Shown here piece after piece: positions 9,106 through 17,593 of a DNA stretch of 60,444 bases. Location of the stretch: NCBI GenBank assembly GCA_028285755.1, contig JANQOQ010000009.1:1-60444 (forward strand), given 5' to 3'. This DNA is from Puniceicoccaceae bacterium. Its GTDB lineage: Bacteria > Verrucomicrobiota > Verrucomicrobiia > Opitutales > JAFGAQ01. The notes under the pieces were generated by a model. That model was not told the DNA's origin, did not search any database, and saw nothing but the letters and a program-made list of their open reading frames with translations. How positions within the stretch are numbered: position 1 is the stretch's first letter; the number at the start of each line of letters is the position of its first letter. Position numbers and translations under genes: made by a program.

Positions 9106-9924
9106 TTAGTCGATAATGACTTGGGAAGGGTCGTAATCCACTTCAGGATAGCTCAGGTGCATGTCTTCAAGGCATGCGACTACGATTCTTGCGACTAACA
9201 GGTTGCGAGCCCATTTCTTATTCGATGGAATGATGTACCAAGGTGCGTGGTCAAAACTGGTTTCAGCAAAGGCTTCCTCGTAAGCCGCCTCATATTCTTC
9301 CCACTTGCTGCGCGCGACCAGGTCCGAAGGCTCAAACTTCCAGTGCTTTGCTGGAATGTCGAGCCGCTCCTGAAGGCGTTTCTTCTGAGTCTCCTTATTT
9401 ATATGGAGGAAGAACTTCAAGATTACTGTTTCCTCGTCAGCGAGCAGTTGCTCGAAATCGCGTATGTGTCGGTAACGTTTGCGCCAGACTTCTTCAGGCT
9501 TGAGATGATTGACCCTGACAGCCAGCACATCTTCATAATGGCTGCGGTCAAAAATCACAATTTCGCCATTGGAGGGAGTTTGTTTGTGAACACGCCAGAG
9601 GTAATCGTGGGAAAGCTCTCGAGAGGATGGGCGGTCAAAGCTCGCGACGTGCACGCCTTGCGGGTTCACGCCTCTGAAGACATGACGTATCGTGCCGTTC
9701 TTCCCACTTGTATCCATCCCCTGTAAGATGAGGAGAAGTTTTTTCCTTCGGTCTACGAAGAATCGTTGCTGTAAATCGGCCAACTTGATGTGCAAATCGT
9801 GAAGCTCATCTTTAGCATCAGACTTTGCTTTCTGTACGTCCTCCCAAGGATCTGAGGGAACTGTCGCCAGTTGGCTGTTTTGCCCTGGCTGAATACGATA
9901 GTGCTGAAAATTGCTTATGCTCAT
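9106..9924 (-). CDS. ppk2: PPK2-family polyphosphate kinase
   Basis: This 272-residue P-loop protein of the PPK2 family transfers phosphate between polyphosphate and nucleotides. The Walker A-like loop GMDTSGKNG is at 69-77, the Walker B region IVIFDRSHYEDVL lies near 122-134, and the lid region follows with basic residues (WRKRYRHIRDFE). The C-terminal PWYIIPSNKKWARN is typical of the short single-domain (class I/III-like) enzymes. Which direction and nucleotide it prefers cannot be read from sequence alone. It has its own promoter region and converges on tRNA-Phe. Confidence 0.93.
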   Translation of the reverse strand: MSISNFQHYRIQPGQNSQLATVPSDPWEDVQKAKSDAKDELHDLHIKLADLQQRFFVDRRKKLLLILQGMDTSGKNGTIRHVFRGVNPQGVHVASFDRPSSRELSHDYLWRVHKQTPSNGEIVIFDRSHYEDVLAVRVNHLKPEEVWRKRYRHIRDFEQLLADEETVILKFFLHINKETQKKRLQERLDIPAKHWKFEPSDLVARSKWEEYEAAYEEAFAETSFDHAPWYIIPSNKKWARNLLVARIVVACLEDMHLSYPEVDYDPSQVIID

Positions 9925-10104
9925 TCGAGTTGCATTTGAATCTGTTGGGATGTTTCAGCACAGTCAACAGTTGATCTCATCATCTTTTTGTCGGTAAATA
10001 CTCTCAATTAACCTAAACTAAATCACTGAGTCCAAGCAAGTGTGAGCTTGTGGCTTGTAGAATACGGATAATACAATACTAGAGATAGACAACCGGTGCA
10101 AAAT

Positions 10105-10143
10105 ATCGATTATAGTTAAACAATTGGCGAGCGTATAATCGAT
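10105..10143. promoter_or_regulatory. Perfect 10-base inverted repeat upstream of the SIS gene
   Basis: ATCGATTATA (10105-10114) and TATAATCGAT (10134-10143) are exact inverted copies with a 19-base spacer, centres 29 bases apart, in the 268-base gap between the divergent PPK2 and SIS genes. The spacing suits a dimeric or two-site regulator. It does not match the TCTAACNGTTAGA motif found further on, so a different regulator is implied. No other feature is evident in the gap. Confidence 0.5.
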
Positions 10144-10192
10144 TCATATTGCTTGTGCTTATGGTTCTACATCCTAAATAATACCCTACATT

Positions 10193-11266
10193 ATGCCTTC
10201 AGCAGACAATAGAGACAGTGATTTAAATGCAGTGATTAAAGGACCTTACTTTAATGATATAATGGCGCAGCCGGCAGCGATCGAATCGAGCAGCCGAGCT
10301 ATCTCTCCAAACGTAATGAATGCAATCAATATGGATAGCCTAAAGCAAAGGGGCATTCGGCGTATCGTGCTCACCGGGATGGGTAGTTCCTTGCATGCAT
10401 TATATCCTCTGCATTTATGTCTTAACAATGCTGGCATTGTCTCCACCCAGATTGAAACTGCCGAGTTACTGCACGAATACCCTTTGCTGAGAGGAAAGGA
10501 TGTTTTGTTGATTTTAGTTTCGCAGTCGGGTGAAAGTGCCGAAGTGGTTAAACTCCTTCAAAACGGTGATGAATTCGGCATTATTCTCGGGATTACCAAC
10601 AATCCGGATTCCACCCTCGGTAGGAGGGCAGATTACACGCTTTTATTGCAGGCTGGTGAAGAGGCTACTGTTTCCTGTAAAACGTATCTGGCAACGCTTT
10701 CCGTACTCCATCAACTGGGGACGCTCCTTGTCGGTGAAGATGTGGATATAGTCGATAAGTCACTATTAAGAGTAGGAAATTTTGTAAAAGAATACCTGAA
10801 AAACTGGAAGACACATGTGAGTGAGATCCTAGGCCTGCTCAAAGGCGCGGAAAACTATTTTGTGATCGGGCGTTCTTATTCCTTGGCCACAGCGCTTACC
10901 GGAGGGCTTATCTTGAAAGAGTCTACCCGCAAACATGCCGAGGGTATGAGCAGTGCCGCTTTCCGGCATGGGCCGTTTGAAATGCTCAGTGATCGTGTAT
11001 TTGTGCTGGTTTTTGAAGGCAGGCAGGATGTATCATCACTGAATAATCGCATTGCTGAGGACATTCTAAGTGCAGGTGGGCGAACGGCTTTCTCTGCGGT
11101 AAACAATCCAACACACGATGTTTTTAGATTGCCAAAGGTAAATTCTGAGCTTTTGCCAATGGTCGAAATTTTATCAGTCCAAATGATGTCGCTGGCCATC
11201 GCAGCTTTGGATGGAAACGAGGCGGGGGCCTTCGAAAGGGCCACTAAAGTTACCCGGGTTGAGTGA
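10193..11266 (+). CDS. SIS-domain sugar-phosphate isomerase/deaminase (GlmS-like isomerase half)
   Basis: The 357 residues contain two SIS domains and lack the glutamine amidotransferase domain of GlmS. Domain 1 shows the sugar-phosphate-binding GMGSSLHAL and SQSGESAEVVKLL. Domain 2 shows VIGRSYSLATA and then STRKHAEGMSSAAFRHGP, matching the catalytic helix of GlmS-type isomerases (HAE..HGP). Relatives include AgaS and FrlB, which deaminate or deglycate amino-sugar phosphates, so a catabolic role on an amino sugar is plausible. It lies at the edge of the sulfatase/LacI region but has a different upstream inverted repeat, so membership of that regulon is uncertain. Confidence 0.85.
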   Translation: MPSADNRDSDLNAVIKGPYFNDIMAQPAAIESSSRAISPNVMNAINMDSLKQRGIRRIVLTGMGSSLHALYPLHLCLNNAGIVSTQIETAELLHEYPLLRGKDVLLILVSQSGESAEVVKLLQNGDEFGIILGITNNPDSTLGRRADYTLLLQAGEEATVSCKTYLATLSVLHQLGTLLVGEDVDIVDKSLLRVGNFVKEYLKNWKTHVSEILGLLKGAENYFVIGRSYSLATALTGGLILKESTRKHAEGMSSAAFRHGPFEMLSDRVFVLVFEGRQDVSSLNNRIAEDILSAGGRTAFSAVNNPTHDVFRLPKVNSELLPMVEILSVQMMSLAIAALDGNEAGAFERATKVTRVE

Positions 11267-11318
11267 GGTTAGCATTCAGTGATCTTCGATAAACAAAAAG
11301 ATAGCCGTGCAACTGTGT

Positions 11319-12827
11319 TTAATGAGCCTTAGAGGTATTGAGTATATGAGGTATTGGGGCTTGGGTTTCTTTTACCCATTGATCTATTTCAGTTTTGAGT
11401 TCTTTAAATATCGTTGGGTATTGCCTGGATAATTCGCGTGTTTCGCCAGGATCTTTGGCTATGTTATATAGCTCAGCTGAGTTAAATTCATAATACCAAA
11501 TGAGTTTCCAGTCTCCTGATATACATACGGTTGAGGGTACCGCTCTCCATATGTTAGGCGTGCCATCAAAGGCGGGGATAACTAATTCATTGGCATTTCC
11601 TCCTAGATATAGAGGGAAATGAAAAAAGATGTCCCTATCAGGAGGACTATCATTATTTACAAATTGAAATAAAGAATCACCATCCTGGGGTTGGCTTTTG
11701 GGTAAACGCGCACCGGATACTTCGGCGAGTGTGGGAAAAATATCGACACCGGATACAGGGGCCTGGATTCGGTTTTCTGAGATAGCTTTCGATCCCCATT
11801 TCAGGCAGAAGGGTACCCGGATGCCCCCTTCATAATAAGTCCCTTTTCCAGCTCTCAAGGGTGCATTATCCGTGACTGAGGACACGCCCCCGTTATCGGA
11901 GGTAAAGATAACGAGGGTGTTCTCGGTAAGACTCAGTTCCTCAAGAACTTTGAGGATTTCGCCTACGCTACTATCAACTTGTTCCACTTCAGCTGCATAG
12001 GTGGGGTCGAGCTTTTCCCAAAGGCTGTTTTTTGCTTTTTTATCTGAGTAATATTGAATCCGTTCTTCCAACGCGGATAGGGGAGTGTGAACCTCCCAAT
12101 GGGATAGATACACAAAGAAAGGCGTGTTTTTGCTTTCTTTGATGAAGTCTACAGCAGCCTCAGTTAAGTTTTGGGCGACATTGACGTCTGTGTAGAATCG
12201 TTGTTCCGTCCCGTTTACATTCGTTATAAACCCCGGCTCTCCATTGGCAGTTGATACATCAAAACCCTGATTATCATCACCGATATGCCATTTGCCAAAT
12301 CGCCCACTTCGGTAACCCTGCGCCTTCAATAACTCAGCGATCGATACGAAGCTGGGGTCTACCTGATTGATGCTTACATGAAAGGTATTAAAGCTTGCAT
12401 CAGCGCCCTGTGTAGGGGTTTTGAAGCGCATTTTGTCTATAGGGCCTCCCCGGGATAACCCTTGGGGTACATAAACATGGTGTCGGGGAGTGTAGGTGCC
12501 TGTTAGTAGGCTTGCGCGACTGGGGGCACAATTTGCAGCAGATGCATAGAAACGGTCAAAGATCACACCTTCGCTGGCCAGATAGTCTATGTTAGGGGTC
12601 TCATAGAAATTTTGCCCATTGTAGCCTACATCAGCCCAGCCGAGATCATCTGCTATGATCAATACAATGTTGGGGTTTTCAGATGTACTTGGGCTTCCCT
12701 CTAAATAAAGAGAACTTAATGGATGCAGAGTAACGAGCAGGAGACTAATGTAAGAAATTAGCCGGTATTTTCTAAAAAACCTATAAGTGCTAATACCCAT
12801 TATACCAGTGACGAATATACCGGACAT
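11319..12827 (-). CDS. Secreted S1-family sulfatase
   Basis: This arylsulfatase-type esterase hydrolyses sulfate groups, here probably on a polysaccharide. The formylglycine motif CAPSRASLLTG begins at Cys100. Metal-binding IIADDLGWADVGYNG lies near 58-71 and FTSDNGG plus KGTYYEGGIRVP lie further on. The N-terminus has a hydrophobic stretch (ISLLLVTLHPLSSLYL), so export is likely; ATG at 12800 is an alternative start. Activity requires a formylglycine-generating enzyme, which is not in this window. The operator-like palindrome TCTAACTGTTAGA lies 20 bases upstream of the start, and the LacI gene is divergent from it. Confidence 0.93.
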   Translation of the reverse strand: MSGIFVTGIMGISTYRFFRKYRLISYISLLLVTLHPLSSLYLEGSPSTSENPNIVLIIADDLGWADVGYNGQNFYETPNIDYLASEGVIFDRFYASAANCAPSRASLLTGTYTPRHHVYVPQGLSRGGPIDKMRFKTPTQGADASFNTFHVSINQVDPSFVSIAELLKAQGYRSGRFGKWHIGDDNQGFDVSTANGEPGFITNVNGTEQRFYTDVNVAQNLTEAAVDFIKESKNTPFFVYLSHWEVHTPLSALEERIQYYSDKKAKNSLWEKLDPTYAAEVEQVDSSVGEILKVLEELSLTENTLVIFTSDNGGVSSVTDNAPLRAGKGTYYEGGIRVPFCLKWGSKAISENRIQAPVSGVDIFPTLAEVSGARLPKSQPQDGDSLFQFVNNDSPPDRDIFFHFPLYLGGNANELVIPAFDGTPNIWRAVPSTVCISGDWKLIWYYEFNSAELYNIAKDPGETRELSRQYPTIFKELKTEIDQWVKETQAPIPHILNTSKAH

Positions 12828-12846
12828 TATTGCAAATGATAAAATA

Positions 12847-12859
12847 TCTAACTGTTAGA
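12847..12859. promoter_or_regulatory. Putative LacI operator, site 1 (sulfatase/lacI intergenic)
   Basis: TCTAACTGTTAGA is a palindrome with six-base arms around a central T. It lies in the 88-base gap between the divergent sulfatase and lacI genes, close to the sulfatase start. The same motif recurs at 17462-17505 (twice) and 21512-21525, always in front of glycan-utilisation genes. Recurrence in three intergenic regions beside a LacI gene supports an operator; binding itself is inferred. Confidence 0.75.
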
Positions 12860-12897
12860 ATTTGATGTCGCTTGACGGAGGTAATCGATATTTGATT

Positions 12898-12907
12898 GTG
12901 TGATAAT
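12898..12907 (+). promoter_or_regulatory. Possible extended -10 promoter of lacI
   Basis: TGTGATAAT resembles an extended -10 element and lies eight bases before the lacI ATG. No -35 box stands at 17 bases; TTGACG at 12872 is too far. If real, the transcript would be nearly leaderless. Confidence 0.3.
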
Positions 12908-12915
12908 ACTACCCC

Positions 12916-13947
12916 ATGGTGTCGATTCGGCAAATTTCCAAAGAAACTAATTTCAGCATCGCTACTGTTTCTGAAGCGCTCCGCAATACCGGACGTGTAA
13001 AAGAACACACGCGTGCAAAGATTTTGCAGGCGGCAGAAAAATTGGGCTATGAGCGAAATGCGCTTATCGGCGATGTCATGTCCAAGGTTAGACTATCGCA
13101 AATTTCCTCCCTAAAAGGGAATATTGCGGTATTGGAGAGCGAGAATTTTAAGAAGAACAGACAGAGTTCAGATTGGCATATTAAACTCTTTGATGGCGCT
13201 AATTTTCGTGCAAATGAACTGGGCTACAAATTGGATTTCTTTCCCTTCGACTCAACAAACCAATCTTTGAAGCGTTTGAACGATATCCTGTATAACCGAC
13301 ACATCGAGGGGGTGTTTTTGCCGCCCTATACCGGAGCCCGCGATATGGATGCTATTGATTGGAATCGCTTCTCCACGGTTCAATTGGATTATGGTTTGGA
13401 AAAAGTGCGCATGCATACGGTCATGCCTGATCACCACACCTCGATTATCAACACACTCAATAAGCTGGAATCACTGGGCTATCGAAGGCCGGGACTATGC
13501 ACCGAAAACTTTCAGGATAAACGCATTTACATGAAATGGTATGCGGGCTTTAAGGCATACGAAAATTGGTCAACCGTTTGTGAAAAGATACCAGTGTTCG
13601 AACCTGATAAGCTAAGTAAGGAAAATTTCATCAATTGGTATACTGAGAATAAGCCCGATGTTATTCTGGGTCATAATTCGGATCTTATCATGTGGTTGGA
13701 GTCAGCCGGCTTTAGGGTGCCGGAGGATGTTGGGTTCTTTAGCTTAAACCTGCACCATTCCAAGTTAAAAACCGCAGGGTTAAATCTAAGGCCCGATGTT
13801 CTGGGAGCTGCTGCGATCGATATACTGGTTTCCCAAATTCGACTGCAGCAAAAAGGAGTTCCTAAAATTGCATACACGACCGCAATCGAGGCTGAGTGGG
13901 TAGATGGGTATAGCATCAAAGAATCGAAGCCTGGTCTAAAATCCTGA
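12916..13947 (+). CDS. LacI-family transcriptional regulator
   Basis: The protein has 343 residues. The N-terminal helix-turn-helix reads IRQISKETNFSIATVSEALRN, followed by the LacI-type third helix and hinge (RAKILQAAEKLGYERNAL). The rest is a periplasmic-binding-protein-like effector domain with two lobes; GFRVPEDVGFFSLN is the usual late strand. The recognition-helix positions read I-A after FS, unlike E. coli LacI (Y-Q), so a different operator is expected. The stop shares one base with the symporter start (TGATG), so the two are co-transcribed. It probably represses the surrounding sulfatase, receptor and operon genes through TCTAACTGTTAGA sites and is relieved by a glycan breakdown product. 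Confidence 0.93.
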   Translation: MVSIRQISKETNFSIATVSEALRNTGRVKEHTRAKILQAAEKLGYERNALIGDVMSKVRLSQISSLKGNIAVLESENFKKNRQSSDWHIKLFDGANFRANELGYKLDFFPFDSTNQSLKRLNDILYNRHIEGVFLPPYTGARDMDAIDWNRFSTVQLDYGLEKVRMHTVMPDHHTSIINTLNKLESLGYRRPGLCTENFQDKRIYMKWYAGFKAYENWSTVCEKIPVFEPDKLSKENFINWYTENKPDVILGHNSDLIMWLESAGFRVPEDVGFFSLNLHHSKLKTAGLNLRPDVLGAAAIDILVSQIRLQQKGVPKIAYTTAIEAEWVDGYSIKESKPGLKS

Positions 13948-16052
13948 TGAGTATAATAGGCTTACACCCTGCGGATATATTCGTGCTGCTTGTCTATCTG
14001 GGCGTCATAATCTGGCTGGGCAAGAAAACCGCGGAAAAGAATGAGAACACGTCCGACTTCTTTCTGGCGGGAAGATCTTTAGGGAAATTTTATCAATTTT
14101 TCCTCAATTTTGGGGTGGGGACGAATTCAGACCAGGCAGTAGCGGTTACCCGGGAAACCTATCGCCAGGGGGTAGGCGGTATGTGGATACAGTTTATTGT
14201 CTTATTCCTGACTCCGTTTTTTTGGTTTACGACTTTGATGTACCGCAGGGCGCGATTGACCACGATCGGCGACTTTTTTGCCGAAAGGTTCAACAGTAAG
14301 GCATTGGGTGCGGGTTACGCCTGTTTTATACTCTTCTGGGCCTTTGTGGGTGGTGGTGTAGGCTATATGGTCGCTGCTAAGACCATGATGGCAATGACTC
14401 CAAAGAGTGAGGCTGCTCTCACCGTCTACGAGAAACAAGTTATTGCCGAGTATCGGGAGCTCCAGGAGCTGGGCGCGTTGACTATTTCTGAGCGAACGGA
14501 TGTGCAAAATACACGCTTTAATGTCCTTAAGCAGAAAGAGCTTAGGGGAGAGCTAAAGTCCTTTTACTCGCATACCGATCCCATTGTGTTTTATGTGATC
14601 TATGGGATCATTGTCGGCGTTTATACCATGTTGGGTGGTTTTAGGGCTGCCGCGATAACCGATGCTATTCAGGGCATGCTCATTATCTTTTTCTCAATGA
14701 TCCTGATACCCTTGGGCCTGAGTAAAATAGGGGGACTGGATGGCCTCCATGCAACGGTTCCTGAATTCAAATTTGAGCTATTTGGCTCTGCAGCATTAAG
14801 TGATTACGCTTGGTTTACGATTGCTGCGATGGCGATTGCTAACCTGGCGTCCATTATTGCTTTTCCCACGATGATGCAAACTGCGGGCTCTGCGACCAAT
14901 GAACGATCTGCCCGGTTTGGCCAGCTGGGGGGCATGTTTCTCAAGCGATTTTTGATGTTGGCCTGGATAATGACTGGCTTGATCGCGATTGGGCTCTATT
15001 CCGGCCAAATACATGATCCCGATCTGGTGTGGGGGTATATGAGTCGCGATCTTTTATGGCCCGGTTTTTTGGGCCTAATGCTGGTGGGGATACTCGCGGC
15101 GAATATGTCATCCTTGGATGCAATATCGGTTTCCAATGCTGCGCTGTTTATCCGAAATCTCTATCAGCCCCTGTTTCCCTATAAGTCTGAAAATCACTAC
15201 CTCTTCCTGAGTCGCTTAATTATTGCCATCTGCCTGATTGGAGGCATCTTTACCGCAGTCTATGTGGATAATCTGCTCGAGCTATTTAAGTATTTTATAT
15301 CCATTCCGGCTATATTTGGGGCACCGATTTGGCTGGGTTTCTTATGGCGCAGGCTGACAAAGACAGCCGTAGCCGTTGAGGTGATAGTTTGTTTCGCTCT
15401 ATTTGCAGTCATACCCAATTTGTTTTTGTCCCTGGATTGGGCAAAGTATAATCCTCAGTTTTTGGTTCAAACCAACGGTTATTTCCATGATTACAATCAA
15501 CCCGCTACGCTTGAAGATGTGGAGCTTGGACGGGCAGAAGTCGTTGGTGAAACCATAATGAAAGAAGTCTGGATCGAGCCCAAGGGCATTTTCTTTGAAA
15601 GGGTGGTTCGGGTAGATCCGGAAGATCCGGACTCGCCGTTAATGGGCATGGGTCGGTTTGAAGCTGAGATCTGGGTGCTCAGTTTACTGGGTATCGATTT
15701 TACTGATTTCAGGAAGTCCGAGCTGGTGGCCATTCGCTTTATATTTAACGCGCTATTTCCCTTTCTATTATTATTTCTGGTTTCCTGGATTACGAAACCG
15801 GTATCACCCAAGCTTTTGGATTATCTCTCAGCCAAACTGTACACGGAGGTGAATCAAGACCTGGAAAAAGATGCAAAACTTGTGGAAGAAGCTGCAGACA
15901 ACCCGGATACGATTCGCCACAAAAAGTTATTCCCCAATAGTAATTGGGAAATCGCTAAGATGAAGAAAGAGGACTATTGGGGATTTGGCGGCAGTTGCGT
16001 GCTCGTGTTGATCGTACTGCTTGTGCTCTGGGCAATGGTCACAATCCACTAA
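13947..16052 (+). CDS. Sodium:solute symporter (SSS family)
   Basis: This 701-residue inner-membrane transporter of the SSS/SglT type probably carries a sugar or sugar acid released by the neighbouring enzymes. The N-terminus shows VYLGVIIWLGKKTAEKNENT then DFFLAGRSLGKF, the family's first helices, and later helices contain VGVYTMLGGFRAAAITDAIQG and GILAANMSSLDAISVSNAAL. It is longer than usual (about 500-600). Extra length comes from a charged insert near residues 150-205 and a hydrophilic loop near 500-590 before the last helices. It is translationally coupled to lacI. Confidence 0.93.
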   Translation: MSIIGLHPADIFVLLVYLGVIIWLGKKTAEKNENTSDFFLAGRSLGKFYQFFLNFGVGTNSDQAVAVTRETYRQGVGGMWIQFIVLFLTPFFWFTTLMYRRARLTTIGDFFAERFNSKALGAGYACFILFWAFVGGGVGYMVAAKTMMAMTPKSEAALTVYEKQVIAEYRELQELGALTISERTDVQNTRFNVLKQKELRGELKSFYSHTDPIVFYVIYGIIVGVYTMLGGFRAAAITDAIQGMLIIFFSMILIPLGLSKIGGLDGLHATVPEFKFELFGSAALSDYAWFTIAAMAIANLASIIAFPTMMQTAGSATNERSARFGQLGGMFLKRFLMLAWIMTGLIAIGLYSGQIHDPDLVWGYMSRDLLWPGFLGLMLVGILAANMSSLDAISVSNAALFIRNLYQPLFPYKSENHYLFLSRLIIAICLIGGIFTAVYVDNLLELFKYFISIPAIFGAPIWLGFLWRRLTKTAVAVEVIVCFALFAVIPNLFLSLDWAKYNPQFLVQTNGYFHDYNQPATLEDVELGRAEVVGETIMKEVWIEPKGIFFERVVRVDPEDPDSPLMGMGRFEAEIWVLSLLGIDFTDFRKSELVAIRFIFNALFPFLLLFLVSWITKPVSPKLLDYLSAKLYTEVNQDLEKDAKLVEEAADNPDTIRHKKLFPNSNWEIAKMKKEDYWGFGGSCVLVLIVLLVLWAMVTIH

Positions 16053-16083
16053 AACAAAAGAGTAAGATTTTGACTGGGCCAAT

Positions 16084-17394
16084 CTAGTCTCGATTCTCAA
16101 CGAAGTTTAAATTGGAAACATCCTTGGTCTCGAGAAAACCATTCCAGTGATCGACCTCTTCTCCGGCTATTTTTACACTGCTCTCCCGGATGATTAAACC
16201 ATCGACATAGTGGGCAGTAATACACCCCAGATTGCCGGGTGTAAATCCTCCGTGTTCTTCAGAATGTCGGGGTCTCAGGTCATAGTTGGATACAGGGAAT
16301 TTACTTTTTTTAGATATTATGCCTTGTACGCCCTCTAGAACTATATTCTTTATAGGAGAATGCTTTGTGCCTACAATAAATACTCCATTTTCGCTACGAA
16401 ATAATATATTCTTGCAAATAACATTTTTTACAATGCCGGGTTCTTCATAATCGTGCCTCTCCACTGCAGTTATGTATATGGCTTCACCATTTCCCCAGTA
16501 TTTATTATGAAATTTTCGGGTCTCAATTAAACAATTAGTAAACATTATGTTTTCAACAGTTCCTTGATCCCTGAGTTGTATGGATAAGCCCCGATGCGAT
16601 TTCTTGATAATACAGTTGCTGACAATTACATCCCGTATATTATTGTGAGATTCAGTGCCGATTTTAATCGCTGAGGATGTGCTGATAATCGTGCAGCCCA
16701 GTATAACGATATTCTCACTATCTCCATATTCTGAAAATTCCTTGGTTGTCTTAATGACGATGCCATCATCCCCGCATTCAATGTGACAGTTACTAATGCG
16801 AACATTTTTGCAGTGATCCGGATCAATTCCATCACAGTTGGGGATATCGAGGCCGTTTTTAATCGTGACCGAATCAATAACCACCTCGTTACAACCCGTT
16901 AACTGGCAGGTCCATTGAGCTGCATTCTTAATGTATATATCATTGATTTTTATATTGTTACAACCAATTAAGCCGATGATTCTGGCCCTGAATTCTTTGG
17001 GTTTTCGGATGTATTCACCATCGTCGGTCCACCAACCATCCATAAATGCCTCGGCCTGACCGTCGATTGTGCCACTACCCTGAATACTGATGTTTTTGCT
17101 ATTATTGGAGGTAATTAAAAATGAACCACGATTACCTCCATATTCACCTACAATATGGGAGGCTTTATAGTCGGTTTCATTACGACTTGCCTGAAGGGTA
17201 GCACCATTCTCTAGGTATAAATCGACATTACTTTTGAGCTCGATTGTCCCGCTAACGTAAACACCCCCTGAGGGTATAACTACTCTACCTCCACCCTGAT
17301 TGTGACAATGGTCTATCGCTGCTTGAATCGCACTTGTACAAATAGTTTTGCCATCGTTGATTGCATCAAATTTATCGATAGAGTAGATCTTCAT
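16084..17394 (-). CDS. GH28-like polygalacturonase-family glycoside hydrolase, apparently cytoplasmic
   Basis: This 436-residue right-handed beta-helix enzyme belongs to GH28. The N-terminus shows the family start (DAINDGKT..TSAIQAAID..GGGRVVIPSGGVY). The catalytic region has NCDGIDPDHC (Asp188, Asp191) and CGDDGIVIK (Asp209-Asp210), then SSAIKIGTES and HRGLSIQLRD. Bacterial GH28 members cut galacturonosyl or related uronic or rhamnosyl linkages; which one is unknown here. There is no signal peptide, so it should act in the cytoplasm on imported oligosaccharides. It is divergent from the TonB receptor and shares two mirrored operator sites with it. Confidence 0.9.
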   Translation of the reverse strand: MKIYSIDKFDAINDGKTICTSAIQAAIDHCHNQGGGRVVIPSGGVYVSGTIELKSNVDLYLENGATLQASRNETDYKASHIVGEYGGNRGSFLITSNNSKNISIQGSGTIDGQAEAFMDGWWTDDGEYIRKPKEFRARIIGLIGCNNIKINDIYIKNAAQWTCQLTGCNEVVIDSVTIKNGLDIPNCDGIDPDHCKNVRISNCHIECGDDGIVIKTTKEFSEYGDSENIVILGCTIISTSSAIKIGTESHNNIRDVIVSNCIIKKSHRGLSIQLRDQGTVENIMFTNCLIETRKFHNKYWGNGEAIYITAVERHDYEEPGIVKNVICKNILFRSENGVFIVGTKHSPIKNIVLEGVQGIISKKSKFPVSNYDLRPRHSEEHGGFTPGNLGCITAHYVDGLIIRESSVKIAGEEVDHWNGFLETKDVSNLNFVENRD

Positions 17395-17459
17395 TTAAAT
17401 AATTTGGGGTTTTAATACATTATTTAAATATATTCTTATTATAGCGCTATAGTTTCTTG

Positions 17460-17507
17460 AATCGAACAGTTAGATTGATTTTTGATTCAGATTCTAACTG
17501 TTCGATT
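17460..17507. promoter_or_regulatory. Mirrored pair of putative LacI operators, sites 2 and 3 (GH28/receptor intergenic)
   Basis: AATCGAACAGTTAGA (17460-17474) and TCTAACTGTTCGATT (17493-17507) are exact reverse complements with an 18-base spacer. Each contains a variant of the 13-base palindrome (TCGAACAGTTAGA and TCTAACTGTTCGA). Centres lie 31 bases apart, about three helical turns, so two dimers could bind the same face or a tetramer could bridge them. The remaining 200-base gap holds only AT-rich sequence with a small TTAATA/TATTAA repeat at 17522-17538. Confidence 0.78.
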
Positions 17508-17593
17508 TATACTTCGATTGATTAATATTTAGTATTAATAGTAGTATTCCCACAATCGTTTATCCCGATTACCCTATTAATATACTACGAATT

